The notes below the pieces were generated by a model. The model was not told the origin of the DNA. It did no database searches and worked only from the letters and a program-made list of their open reading frames with translations. Of a stretch of 5,426 bases of DNA, positions 1 to 4,631 are shown one piece after another. Made by a program: the position numbers and the translations under genes. Position 1 is the stretch's first letter; every line of letters starts with the position of its first letter. The stretch is from Oscillospiraceae bacterium (GTDB taxonomy: Bacteria; Bacillota; Clostridia; UBA1381). Location: positions 1 to 5,426 of the forward strand of contig SVKH01000102.1 in assembly GCA_015068545.1 (NCBI GenBank), given 5' to 3'.

Positions 1-351
1 CCTCTTACAGTTTTCCAATCACTGCCGCTTGACGGTATAGTTGTGGTTGCATCACCTCAGGAATTGGTTGGTATGATTGTAGAAAAGGCCGTAAATATGG
101 CAAAACTTATGAATATTCCTGTCCTTGGCATTGTGGAAAATATGTCATATTTCCAGTGTCCGGATTGCGGAAAAAAACATAGCATTTTCGGCGAAAGCAA
201 GATAGATGAGCTGGCAGAACGTTACGCTATTGATTCTGTATCTAAAATACCGATTGATTCTAAACTTGCAGCAGCTTGCGATAAAGGAATGATAGAACTT
301 TTCGCAGGTGATTGGCTTGTGGGATTGTCGGATAAGATAAATAACCTATAA
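1..351 (+). CDS. mrp: Mrp/ApbC (NBP35-type) iron-sulfur carrier P-loop ATPase, C-terminal part
   Basis: This is the 3' part of a gene whose start and nucleotide-binding P-loop lie left of the window; 116 residues are visible. The frame is open from base 1 and reads PLTVFQSLPLDGIVVVASPQ, the region following the Mrp-family ATPase motifs. It continues through VLGIVENMSYFQCPDCGKKH, whose C-x-x-C pair is the cysteine motif that Mrp/ApbC/NBP35 proteins use at the dimer interface to hold a transferable 4Fe-4S cluster. The family binds ATP and delivers iron-sulfur clusters to cytosolic apo-proteins. The stop codon overlaps the ribosome binding site of the rubrerythrin gene, so the two genes are probably one transcript. 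Assignment to the family is firm; the exact client proteins cannot be read from the sequence. Confidence 0.9.
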   Translation, partial: PLTVFQSLPLDGIVVVASPQELVGMIVEKAVNMAKLMNIPVLGIVENMSYFQCPDCGKKHSIFGESKIDELAERYAIDSVSKIPIDSKLAAACDKGMIELFAGDWLVGLSDKINNL

Positions 352-363
352 GGAGGAATAATT

Positions 364-897
364 ATGGAATTGAAAGGTTCAAAGACAGAAAAAAACTTGA
401 TAGAGGCTTTGGCAGGCGAGAGTGTGGCAAGAAATAAGTACACATACTTTGCCTCTGTCGCAAAAAAAGAAGGATATCAGCAAATTGCCGCTATCTTTGA
501 AGAAACAGCAAATAACGAAAAGGAACACGCAAAGTTGTGGTTCAAGGCTCTTGGAGAGCTAAGTGATACAAAGACAAATCTTTTGCACGCAGCAGAAGGC
601 GAAAACTATGAATGGACAGATATGTATGCACGTTTTGCAAAGGATGCTGAGGAAGAAGGCTTTACAGAACTAGCAGAAAGATTCAAGCTTGTTGCTAAGA
701 TTGAAAAGTCTCACGAAGAGAGATACCGTGCACTTCTTTCAAATGTGGAAATGAACAAGGTATTTGAAAAGAGTGAAGAAACTATGTGGGAATGCCGTAA
801 CTGCGGACATCTTGTAATGGGTAAGAAGGCGCCAGAAATCTGTCCTACTTGCGCACATCCACAAAGCTTTTTTGAAGTAAGAAAAGAGAATTATTAA
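364..897 (+). CDS. rbr: Rubrerythrin (diiron peroxidase with C-terminal rubredoxin domain)
   Basis: This 177-residue protein has the classical rubrerythrin layout. The N-terminal ferritin-like four-helix domain (about residues 5-130) carries the expected diiron ligands: E19, E52-x-x-H55, E80-x-x-E83 and E114-x-x-H117. The C-terminal rubredoxin-like domain (about 140-175) has C144-x2-C147 and C160-x2-C163 to bind one iron. Rubrerythrins reduce hydrogen peroxide in the cytoplasm of anaerobes, with electrons passing through the rubredoxin site. The ATG is preceded by AGGAGG at 351-356, 7 bases upstream, and the length is normal. It sits 12 bp behind the Mrp-type gene with no room for a terminator, so it is probably co-transcribed; pairing an oxidative-stress enzyme with an iron-sulfur carrier makes sense but is inference. 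No key residue is missing. Confidence 0.97.
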   Translation: MELKGSKTEKNLIEALAGESVARNKYTYFASVAKKEGYQQIAAIFEETANNEKEHAKLWFKALGELSDTKTNLLHAAEGENYEWTDMYARFAKDAEEEGFTELAERFKLVAKIEKSHEERYRALLSNVEMNKVFEKSEETMWECRNCGHLVMGKKAPEICPTCAHPQSFFEVRKENY

Positions 898-900
898 GAT
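872..900 (+). promoter_or_regulatory. Possible sigma-A-type promoter for the downstream structured RNA
   Basis: TTGAAG (872-877) and TAAGAT (895-900) are separated by 17 bases; each matches four of six consensus positions. The -10 spans the rubrerythrin stop codon, and transcription would start near 906-907, at the left edge of the long helix described for 904-1027. This is a weak match in AT-rich DNA, so it is only suggestive. Confidence 0.3.
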
Positions 901-903
901 CTT

Positions 904-1072
904 AAAAGGCTCGGCATGTACAAGCTTGGGATAATGAGGCACATGTGGTGCACTTTGAGTATGTAGGTAGAGCTATAAACTTGCCTATGCGGCTTGTCCT
1001 TGCCGTAGCAATTTTCTGTTTCACAATAAAAAGCAGATATTTTTGGTTGATTCCAAGAATATCTGCTTTTTT
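904..1072 (+). ncRNA. Candidate structured small RNA or structured 3' UTR ending in an intrinsic terminator
   Basis: The stretch after rubrerythrin has no convincing gene but can form an ordered fold. A long-range helix pairs 904-907 with 1012-1015, 909-911 with 1007-1009, 912-916 with 1001-1005 (CGGCA/TGCCG) and 920-925 with 992-997 (ACAAGC/GCTTGT), across a 3x3 internal loop. It encloses two hairpins: 939-942/948-951 (GCAC/GTGC) and 962-970/981-989 (nine pairs, four of them G-U). The fold is followed at once by the terminator at 1028-1072. The segment looks richer in G+C than the neighbouring intergenic DNA. The next gene is convergent, so a riboswitch controlling a downstream gene is unlikely; a trans-acting RNA or stabilising 3' UTR fits better. 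I do not recognise the family. Confidence 0.42.
1028..1072. terminator. Strong bidirectional intrinsic terminator between convergent transcripts
   Basis: Bases 1028-1041 (AAAAAGCAGATATT) pair perfectly with 1058-1071. The stem continues through a G-T wobble (1042/1057) and TTGG/CCAA (1043-1046/1053-1056), leaving a six-base loop. The A run on the left and T run on the right give a terminal U tract in both directions. It closes the mrp-rubrerythrin (or small RNA) transcript from the left and the SASP-small ORF transcript from the right, lying 15 bases past the small ORF stop. Confidence 0.88.
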
Positions 1073-1086
1073 GGTATAAGGATTTA

Positions 1087-1239
1087 TTAATCCTCTTCTA
1101 CGAAAATAATCGGGATAAGTGCTGATATTGTCCCAAGTCCTCCAAACGTTCCGTCAAGAGGCGGAAAAAAATAGATTCTTCCGTTTTTTAAAGGAGTATT
1201 TTCCTTTGCTAAGGAGAATATCGTATATACGCGCATCAT
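1087..1239 (-). CDS. Small uncharacterised protein (50 aa) translationally coupled to the SASP gene
   Basis: Starting within the SASP stop codon (TAATG; the A of TAA is the A of ATG), a frame of 50 codons runs to a TAA 15 bases before the shared terminator. The product begins MMRVYTIFSLAKENTPLKNG. It has a proline/glycine-rich centre (FFPPLDGTFGGLG), a hydrophobic stretch (about residues 35-47) and an acidic end (EED). There is no Shine-Dalgarno sequence of its own, so translation would depend on ribosomes finishing the SASP gene; the second Met is an alternative start. There is no terminator between the two genes, so the frame is on the SASP transcript. I do not recognise the family. The overlap, transcript layout and uninterrupted frame support a gene, but chance cannot be excluded for such a short frame. 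Confidence 0.5.
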   Translation of the reverse strand: MMRVYTIFSLAKENTPLKNGRIYFFPPLDGTFGGLGTISALIPIIFVEED

Positions 1240-1430
1240 TATTTAATCTTATTTTCGTAATCTTCGATCATCTTTTTAACCATTTGACCGCCGATAGAAC
1301 CTGCCTGTCTTGCTGTAAGGTCACCATTGTAACCTTGCTTTAGGTTCACGCCTACTTCGTTTGCAGCTTCCATCTTGAAATTTTCCATAGCTTGCTTAGC
1401 TTCTGGTACGTTGATTCTTGATCTGCTCAT
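1239..1430 (-). CDS. Alpha/beta-type small acid-soluble spore protein (SASP)
   Basis: This 63-residue protein is a standard alpha/beta-type SASP, a DNA-binding protein made in the forespore that coats spore DNA and protects it from UV and heat. The N-terminal part (VPEAKQAMENFKMEAANEVG) contains the region cut by the germination protease GPR, around KMEAANE. The conserved second helix block (NLKQGYNGDLTARQAGSIGG) follows, then a lysine-rich end. The length is typical. The ATG has GGAGGAG (1444-1438) seven bases upstream. The stop overlaps the start of a 50-codon frame. Transcription by forespore sigma-G is expected from family knowledge, but I could not find a good sigma-G promoter by eye in the upstream region. 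Confidence 0.96.
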   Translation of the reverse strand: MSRSRINVPEAKQAMENFKMEAANEVGVNLKQGYNGDLTARQAGSIGGQMVKKMIEDYENKIK

Positions 1431-1450
1431 TTTTTTTCTCCTCCATTTTT

Positions 1451-1466
1451 GAAATTTTACAATTTC
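1451..1466 (-). other. Small AT-rich hairpin just upstream of the SASP ribosome binding site
   Basis: GAAATT (1451-1456) and AATTTC (1461-1466) are exact inverted repeats around a four-base loop, six bases upstream of the SASP Shine-Dalgarno sequence. It would lie in the 5' leader of the SASP message and could affect stability. The pairing is weak and may be chance. Confidence 0.25.
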
Positions 1467-1480
1467 TAAATCTATATCAA

Positions 1481-1501
1481 GTAGCCTTTGTCATCGGCTA
1501 C
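1481..1501. other. Inverted repeat GTAGCC...GGCTAC upstream of the SASP gene
   Basis: GTAGCC (1481-1486) and GGCTAC (1496-1501) form a six-pair stem with a nine-base loop, about 50-70 bases upstream of the SASP start. There is no T run on the minus strand, so it is not a clear terminator. It could be an operator or a leader hairpin. The equivalent place near the right-hand direct repeat (about 2403-2422) does not keep the inverted repeat. Confidence 0.3.
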
Positions 1502-1602
1502 AATCATATTTTGTGAAAAAGAGAAAAAAATATAACTATAAGTTTTTTCCAATTATTTTGTAAAAAAATGTAATAGTCATTTTACTTCTACATTGCTGTA
1601 AT
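1500..1602. repeat. Left direct repeat flanking the toxin-antitoxin pair, with fossil spoIID 3' end
   Basis: This is the left copy of an imperfect direct repeat whose right copy is 2421-2522. Bases 1561-1602 equal 2481-2522 exactly (42 bp), and 1551-1602 matches with one difference. Further left, similarity continues to about 1500 with substitutions and one- or two-base indels. On the minus strand, 1602-1577 reads the last seven codons of SpoIID (YSNVEVK) plus the TGA stop, with no gene body upstream. Similarity ends abruptly at 1602/2522. Confidence 0.9.
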
Positions 1603-1617
1603 GAAAAGTTATAGTGT

Positions 1618-1658
1618 AAAAACATCATCAGAAAAATTCTACACTCCTTGATGGTGTT
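1618..1658 (-). terminator. Probable intrinsic terminator of the toxin-antitoxin transcript
   Basis: On the minus strand AACACCATCA (1658-1649) pairs with TGATGATGTT (1630-1621) with one C-A mismatch and an 18-base loop, followed by a T run ending at 1618. It begins three bases past the toxin stop. The large loop and mismatch make it weaker than the other terminators here. Confidence 0.45.
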
Positions 1659-1661
1659 CGT

Positions 1662-1994
1662 TTATTCTTCGTCGTTTAATTCAATGTCATCAAAAATAAT
1701 TTTAAGATAATCTCTTTGCCCATACAGTACTCGATAGATAGAAACATATTCATCATCGGCTTTGTAGAATACAAGATAATTTCCGCTGACGATAAAGCGG
1801 TAATCTGTATCAAAAGGCACCTTGGTAGATAATGACGGTCCCATATGGGGAGAAATTTCCAAACGGCTATAATCTTCAATGATACGTTTAATAACATTGT
1901 TTGCCGCAATGGGATTTGACAAATCGTTTTCGATATAAGACTTGATTTCTTTTAGGTCATTTAAGGCGGTAGGGGTAACTCGTATTTTCATCAT
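1662..1994 (-). CDS. RelE/ParE-family toxin of a type II toxin-antitoxin system
   Basis: This 110-residue protein has the RelE/ParE fold signature. An N-terminal strand (MKIRVTPTALNDLKEIKSYI) leads into two helices, then a glycine turn (SPHMGPSL), and the C-terminal strand pair DYRFIVSGNYLVFYKADDE and VSIYRVLYGQRDY; the final V-hydrophobic-G-x-R-D motif is diagnostic. Family members are either ribosome-dependent mRNA endonucleases (RelE-like) or gyrase poisons (ParE-like), and I cannot separate these by eye; the pattern is somewhat more ParE-like. The start overlaps the antitoxin stop as TAATG, the usual coupling in these pairs; a second ATG follows immediately. The protein looks intact, and the antitoxin partner is present. 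Confidence 0.92.
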   Translation of the reverse strand: MMKIRVTPTALNDLKEIKSYIENDLSNPIAANNVIKRIIEDYSRLEISPHMGPSLSTKVPFDTDYRFIVSGNYLVFYKADDEYVSIYRVLYGQRDYLKIIFDDIELNDEE

Positions 1995-2239
1995 TATACT
2001 CCCAAAGCAGCTTTTACATCGTCATTTGATAACCATCCGTTTTCTTTTGCTGATTTTTCAGCTTCGGCAAGTTTACCCATAAGTTTAATGATTGCTCTTG
2101 TTTTTTCGTATTCTTCCATATCAACAATGGCATAACGACCTCTGCCATTCTTTGTAAGAAATACCGGCTCGTCATATGAAATTTCTTTTAATACCTCTGC
2201 GTAATTTCTTAAATCCGAAACAGGTCTGATATTTGGCAT
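1994..2239 (-). CDS. Phd/YefM (RelB-like) antitoxin
   Basis: This 81-residue protein matches the Phd/YefM antitoxin family. The N-terminal DNA-binding and dimerisation part reads MPNIRPVSDLRNYAEVLKEI, followed by the typical EPVFLTKNGRGRYAIVDMEE segment. A charged C-terminal helix (about residues 45-81, rich in K, E and A) should wrap the toxin. Such antitoxins neutralise the toxin and repress their own promoter. The ATG has AAGGAGG with GGAGG at 2251-2247, seven bases upstream. The gene comes first in the pair and overlaps the toxin start. A clear promoter lies at 2270-2298. Confidence 0.93.
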   Translation of the reverse strand: MPNIRPVSDLRNYAEVLKEISYDEPVFLTKNGRGRYAIVDMEEYEKTRAIIKLMGKLAEAEKSAKENGWLSNDDVKAALGV

Positions 2240-2269
2240 ACAAAAACCTCCTTTTTATCTGTTGTAATT

Positions 2270-2298
2270 ATTGTATCATAATTTTAAGTAAAATTCAA
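2270..2298 (-). promoter_or_regulatory. Sigma-A-type promoter of the toxin-antitoxin operon
   Basis: On the minus strand TTGAAT (2298-2293) and TACAAT (2275-2270) are separated by 17 bases, giving a start near 2263, about 12 bases before the ribosome binding site. A short direct repeat, TACAA-taat-TACAA (2275-2262), overlaps the -10 and start. It could be part of the site where the antitoxin binds, though that is inference. Confidence 0.75.
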
Positions 2299-2420
2299 CA
2301 ACAAAAATTTGATTTATAGAAAATTATTATGTGCTGCAATTAAAGCATTCTGCGTGGAAAACTATTTTAATATTACTGGGCAGGGGCAAGGAGAGGATTT
2401 AAGAAGCCATTTTGTTGATT
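2299..2420. other. Non-coding stretch inside the repeat-flanked insertion, with a G-rich patch
   Basis: This stretch lies between the antitoxin promoter and the right direct repeat. It is AT-rich apart from a G-rich run at 2378-2396 (GGG, GGGG, GG, GG on the plus strand) that could form a two-tier G-quadruplex. A plus-strand frame without ATG is open from about 2288 to a TGA at 2435-2437 and ends ITGQGQGEDLRSHFVDYDYS followed by I; it resembles the tail of a protein, possibly a gene fragment, but I do not recognise it. Confidence 0.35.
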
Positions 2421-2522
2421 ACGATTATAGTATTTGAAAAAGATAAAAATATAACTATAAGTTTTTTTTTAATTATTCTGTAAAAAAATGTAATAGTCAT
2501 TTTACTTCTACATTGCTGTAAT
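2421..2522. repeat. Right direct repeat, containing the functional spoIID 3' end
   Basis: This is the right copy of the imperfect direct repeat 1500-1602. It contains the last codons and stop of the intact spoIID gene (2497-2522) and the AT-rich 3' flank (2421-2496). Recombination between the two copies would remove about 920 bp, including the toxin-antitoxin pair, and leave spoIID intact. Confidence 0.9.
2445..2469 (-). terminator. Weak possible terminator after spoIID
   Basis: On the minus strand an A run and AACT pair with AGTTATATTTTT around a TAT loop, with two A-A mismatches, followed by T-rich sequence. The same element occurs in the left repeat near 1526-1548. The stem is purely AT-rich apart from one G-C pair, so termination here is uncertain. 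Confidence 0.3.
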
Positions 2523-3444
2523 ACGTCTTTAAAATATCTATGTAGCTTTTGCCTTCATTTGCAAGATAGTTTGCGCCATATTGGCTCATTCCAACTCCAT
2601 GCCCGTAACCCGTAACGTCAAAGCGAATAAGGTCACCTTCGATTTTTATTTGAATATTTGCTGAACGAAGATCAAAAAGATTCCTCAGCTGCGTGCCGGA
2701 TATGGAAACTCCACCGACAGATACCGATATTATGCCACCGGCTTCGCTTCGGGTTATTTCTCCAACTAGTTCGCGGGTAAAATCAACATTGGCGATATTT
2801 TCGGAAACTGTCTTTTTAAATTCTTCAATAGATACTGTTTTTTCGGATTTATATTTTGGGGAATACATATCTCCCGGACTTTCCACACTTACAAGATAAG
2901 GCCTTTCTCCGCCCCATACATCTTTCGAGTTTTCAGTTTTTCCTGATGATGTGGAGTGGAAAACTGCAGAGATAACTTCGTCGTTATAGGTGATTATCTG
3001 ACCAGCAGTTTCCTCAACTGCTGCAGAAATTTTTGCCCAATTTTCATTTGCAGATTCTTTCCATATCTCCATGCGTTTCTCTTGAGATATCCATGCCTTG
3101 CAATGAGACGGATTTGTGCATACATCTGCGCCTTTGTGTTCTTCCGGCGCACCGGAAGTTTTATATGCGTTTCTTCGGGAATCCAGATAGCTTCTGGCTG
3201 CAACTGCCTGAGCCTTTAACGCTTCTATATGGAAATCTGCCGGCATCTCAGCAGATACAACCTCTTTTAAATACTGACTTTTGTTCATATTTACAACCTT
3301 GTCCTCTGTGTGCAGATAAACCGAGATGATTTCTTCATTCTCCGGCGCAGGTTCTTTATATTTACCATATTTCACATATATAAAAATAGGTGGAAACAGC
3401 GTTAAAATCAATATAAATATAATGTAGAAAACTATTTTTTTCAA
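2497..3444 (-). CDS. spoIID: SpoIID, stage II sporulation protein D (engulfment peptidoglycan lytic transglycosylase)
   Basis: This 315-residue protein (from the TTG start) begins with a membrane anchor (about residues 4-24) followed by the SpoIID catalytic domain outside the membrane. The catalytic glutamate is E66 in VVSAEMPADFHIEALKAQAV. A zinc-type cluster, H103, C109, H114 and C115 (DVCTNPSHC), has the same spacing as in the structurally characterised Clostridioides difficile SpoIID. The conserved GYGHGVGMSQYGA motif lies near residue 279. SpoIID cuts glycan strands in the SpoIID-SpoIIM-SpoIIP machine that drives forespore engulfment. A start at GTG 3453 would add three residues, but GGGGTGAT (3455-3448) is a better ribosome binding site for TTG 3444, and the predicted sigma-E transcript starts near 3454. 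The gene's last codons are duplicated at 1577-1602. Confidence 0.95.
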   Translation of the reverse strand: MKKIVFYIIFILILTLFPPIFIYVKYGKYKEPAPENEEIISVYLHTEDKVVNMNKSQYLKEVVSAEMPADFHIEALKAQAVAARSYLDSRRNAYKTSGAPEEHKGADVCTNPSHCKAWISQEKRMEIWKESANENWAKISAAVEETAGQIITYNDEVISAVFHSTSSGKTENSKDVWGGERPYLVSVESPGDMYSPKYKSEKTVSIEEFKKTVSENIANVDFTRELVGEITRSEAGGIISVSVGGVSISGTQLRNLFDLRSANIQIKIEGDLIRFDVTGYGHGVGMSQYGANYLANEGKSYIDILKTYYSNVEVK

Positions 3445-3485
3445 AAAAATCACCCCATTAACTATATGATAGCAGGGTGATTTTT
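3445..3485 (-). terminator. Intrinsic terminator of the queA-tgt operon, overlapping the spoIID start region
   Basis: AAAAATCACCC (3445-3455, plus strand) and GGGTGATTTTT (3475-3485) are perfect 11-bp inverted repeats with a 19-base loop. On the minus strand the stem ends in a run of seven T (3450-3444). The hairpin begins six bases past the tgt stop. Its second arm holds the spoIID ribosome binding site and its loop holds the sigma-E-like -10. Confidence 0.8.
3448..3455 (-). promoter_or_regulatory. Ribosome binding site that decides the spoIID start (TTG 3444)
   Basis: On the minus strand GGGGTGAT includes GGTGAT, a six-base match to the 16S rRNA 3' end, and lies just before TTG-AAA-AAA, the usual beginning of a signal anchor. 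The upstream GTG (3453-3451) lies within this site and has no ribosome binding site of its own. The site forms part of one arm of the tgt terminator hairpin. Confidence 0.65.
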
Positions 3486-3489
3486 ATAC
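3461..3489 (-). promoter_or_regulatory. Sigma-E-like sporulation promoter of spoIID
   Basis: On the minus strand CATATAGT (3468-3461) matches seven of eight bases of the sigma-E -10 consensus CATACANT. Fourteen bases upstream is GTATAAA (3489-3483), which keeps the ATA core of the -35. In Bacillus subtilis spoIID is a known sigma-E gene. Transcription would start near 3454-3455, giving a leader of only about ten bases before TTG 3444. Confidence 0.6.
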
Positions 3490-3490
3490 G

Positions 3491-4621
3491 TCATATTCTC
3501 TTGTCAAGTTTTGGTGAATTCTCTTTTCGGAATTCTTCAAATCTATCCTCTTCTATTGCTGTGCGAATGCGTGCCATCAATTCATTATAAAAGTATAGAT
3601 TGTGCATTACCGCAAGACGCATTCCGAGTATTTCCTTTGCCTTAAATAGGTGCCTGATATATGCTCTGGAATACTTCTGGCACACAGGGCAGGAGCATTC
3701 CTCATCTATTGGCCGCATATCACGTTCGTAGCATTGGTTTAATAGATTCATTGTACCATGGCGTGTGAAAATGAATGCGTGTCGTGCATTTCTGGAAGGC
3801 ATTACACAGTCGAAGAAATCTATACCTCTTGCAACGCCTTCAATAATATTCGACGGTGTTCCAACTCCCATTAGATATCGTGGTTTGTTTTCGGGTGCAT
3901 GAGGAAGAACCATGTCCAATATGTGGTACATTTCTTCGTGAGTTTCACCAACTGCCAATCCGCCGATTGCATAACCGGGAAGGTCAAGCTTGGCTATTTC
4001 CTTCATGTGCCATATTCTAAGGTCATCAAAAATTCCGCCTTGATTTATGCCGAAAAGGAGCTGATTTTTGTTGATTGTTGTATCTAGCTTGTTCAGTCTT
4101 TCCATTTCCGCCTTACAACGTTCCAGCCACCTGAAAGTCCTTTCACAGGATTTTTTTACATATTCATATGGTGCAGGATTTTCTACACATTCATCAAAAG
4201 CCATAGCGATGGTAGAAGCAAGGTTAGACTGTATTTGCATGCTTTCCTCAGGCCCCATAAAGATGCGGTGACCATCAATGTGTGAGTTGAAATTAACGCC
4301 TTCTTCGGTTATTTTACGAAGCTTTGCAAGGGAAAATACCTGAAATCCGCCACTGTCAGTCAGGATTGGTCTATCCCAATTCATAAATTTGTGAAGTCCG
4401 CCAAGGTCATGTATAACCTTGTCACCCGGTCTTAGATGCAGGTGGTATGTGTTGGAAAGTTCTATCTGGCATCCGATTTCTCTAAGGTCATCGCAGGAAA
4501 GACCGCCCTTAATAGCGGCAAGAGTTCCTACGTTTTGAAAAACCGGTGTTTGTACCGTACCGTGGACGGTAGTAAATTCACCTCGACGGGCTAAGCCGTT
4601 AGTGTGTAATATTTTAAACAT
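3491..4621 (-). CDS. tgt: tRNA-guanine transglycosylase (queuine tRNA-ribosyltransferase)
   Basis: This 376-residue enzyme exchanges guanine at position 34 of tRNAs with GUN anticodons for the queuosine precursor preQ1. Visible motifs: D89 in the TDSGGFQVFS block (base catalyst), D143-E144-C145 in MAFDECVENP, GLAVGE (221-226), the nucleophile D271 in FFDCVMPSRNARH, and the structural zinc site C309-x-C311-x2-C314 with H340. The spacing between nucleophile and zinc ligands equals that of the Zymomonas enzyme. C145 and V224 resemble the bacterial preQ1-type pocket, and a neighbouring queA supports preQ1 use rather than queuine. The start has AGGAGA (4633-4628), which overlaps the stop of the preceding membrane-protein gene, so translation is probably coupled. 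Length and motifs are normal. Confidence 0.97.
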   Translation of the reverse strand: MFKILHTNGLARRGEFTTVHGTVQTPVFQNVGTLAAIKGGLSCDDLREIGCQIELSNTYHLHLRPGDKVIHDLGGLHKFMNWDRPILTDSGGFQVFSLAKLRKITEEGVNFNSHIDGHRIFMGPEESMQIQSNLASTIAMAFDECVENPAPYEYVKKSCERTFRWLERCKAEMERLNKLDTTINKNQLLFGINQGGIFDDLRIWHMKEIAKLDLPGYAIGGLAVGETHEEMYHILDMVLPHAPENKPRYLMGVGTPSNIIEGVARGIDFFDCVMPSRNARHAFIFTRHGTMNLLNQCYERDMRPIDEECSCPVCQKYSRAYIRHLFKAKEILGMRLAVMHNLYFYNELMARIRTAIEEDRFEEFRKENSPKLDKRI

Positions 4622-4631
4622 AATTTATCTC

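Noticed and set aside
906..1079. Plus-strand open frame through the candidate RNA and the terminator
   Set aside because: It has no ATG or ribosome binding site near its beginning and runs straight through the terminator hairpin, so a structured non-coding segment explains it better.
1119..1343. Plus-strand reading frame of 74 codons
   Set aside because: It lies antisense to the SASP gene and the small coupled frame, has no ribosome binding site, and its sequence looks like a shadow translation.
1431..1520. Sigma-G promoter for the SASP gene
   Set aside because: Expected from family knowledge, but I found no -35/-10 pair of adequate quality and spacing, so none is annotated.
1500..2522. CRISPR array or insertion sequence as the source of the repeats
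   Set aside because: There are only two copies about 920 bp apart, in direct orientation, with no transposase, no terminal inverted repeats and no regular spacers.
2956..3329. Plus-strand frames within spoIID
   Set aside because: They overlap the clearly conserved SpoIID frame on the other strand and show no recognisable protein features.
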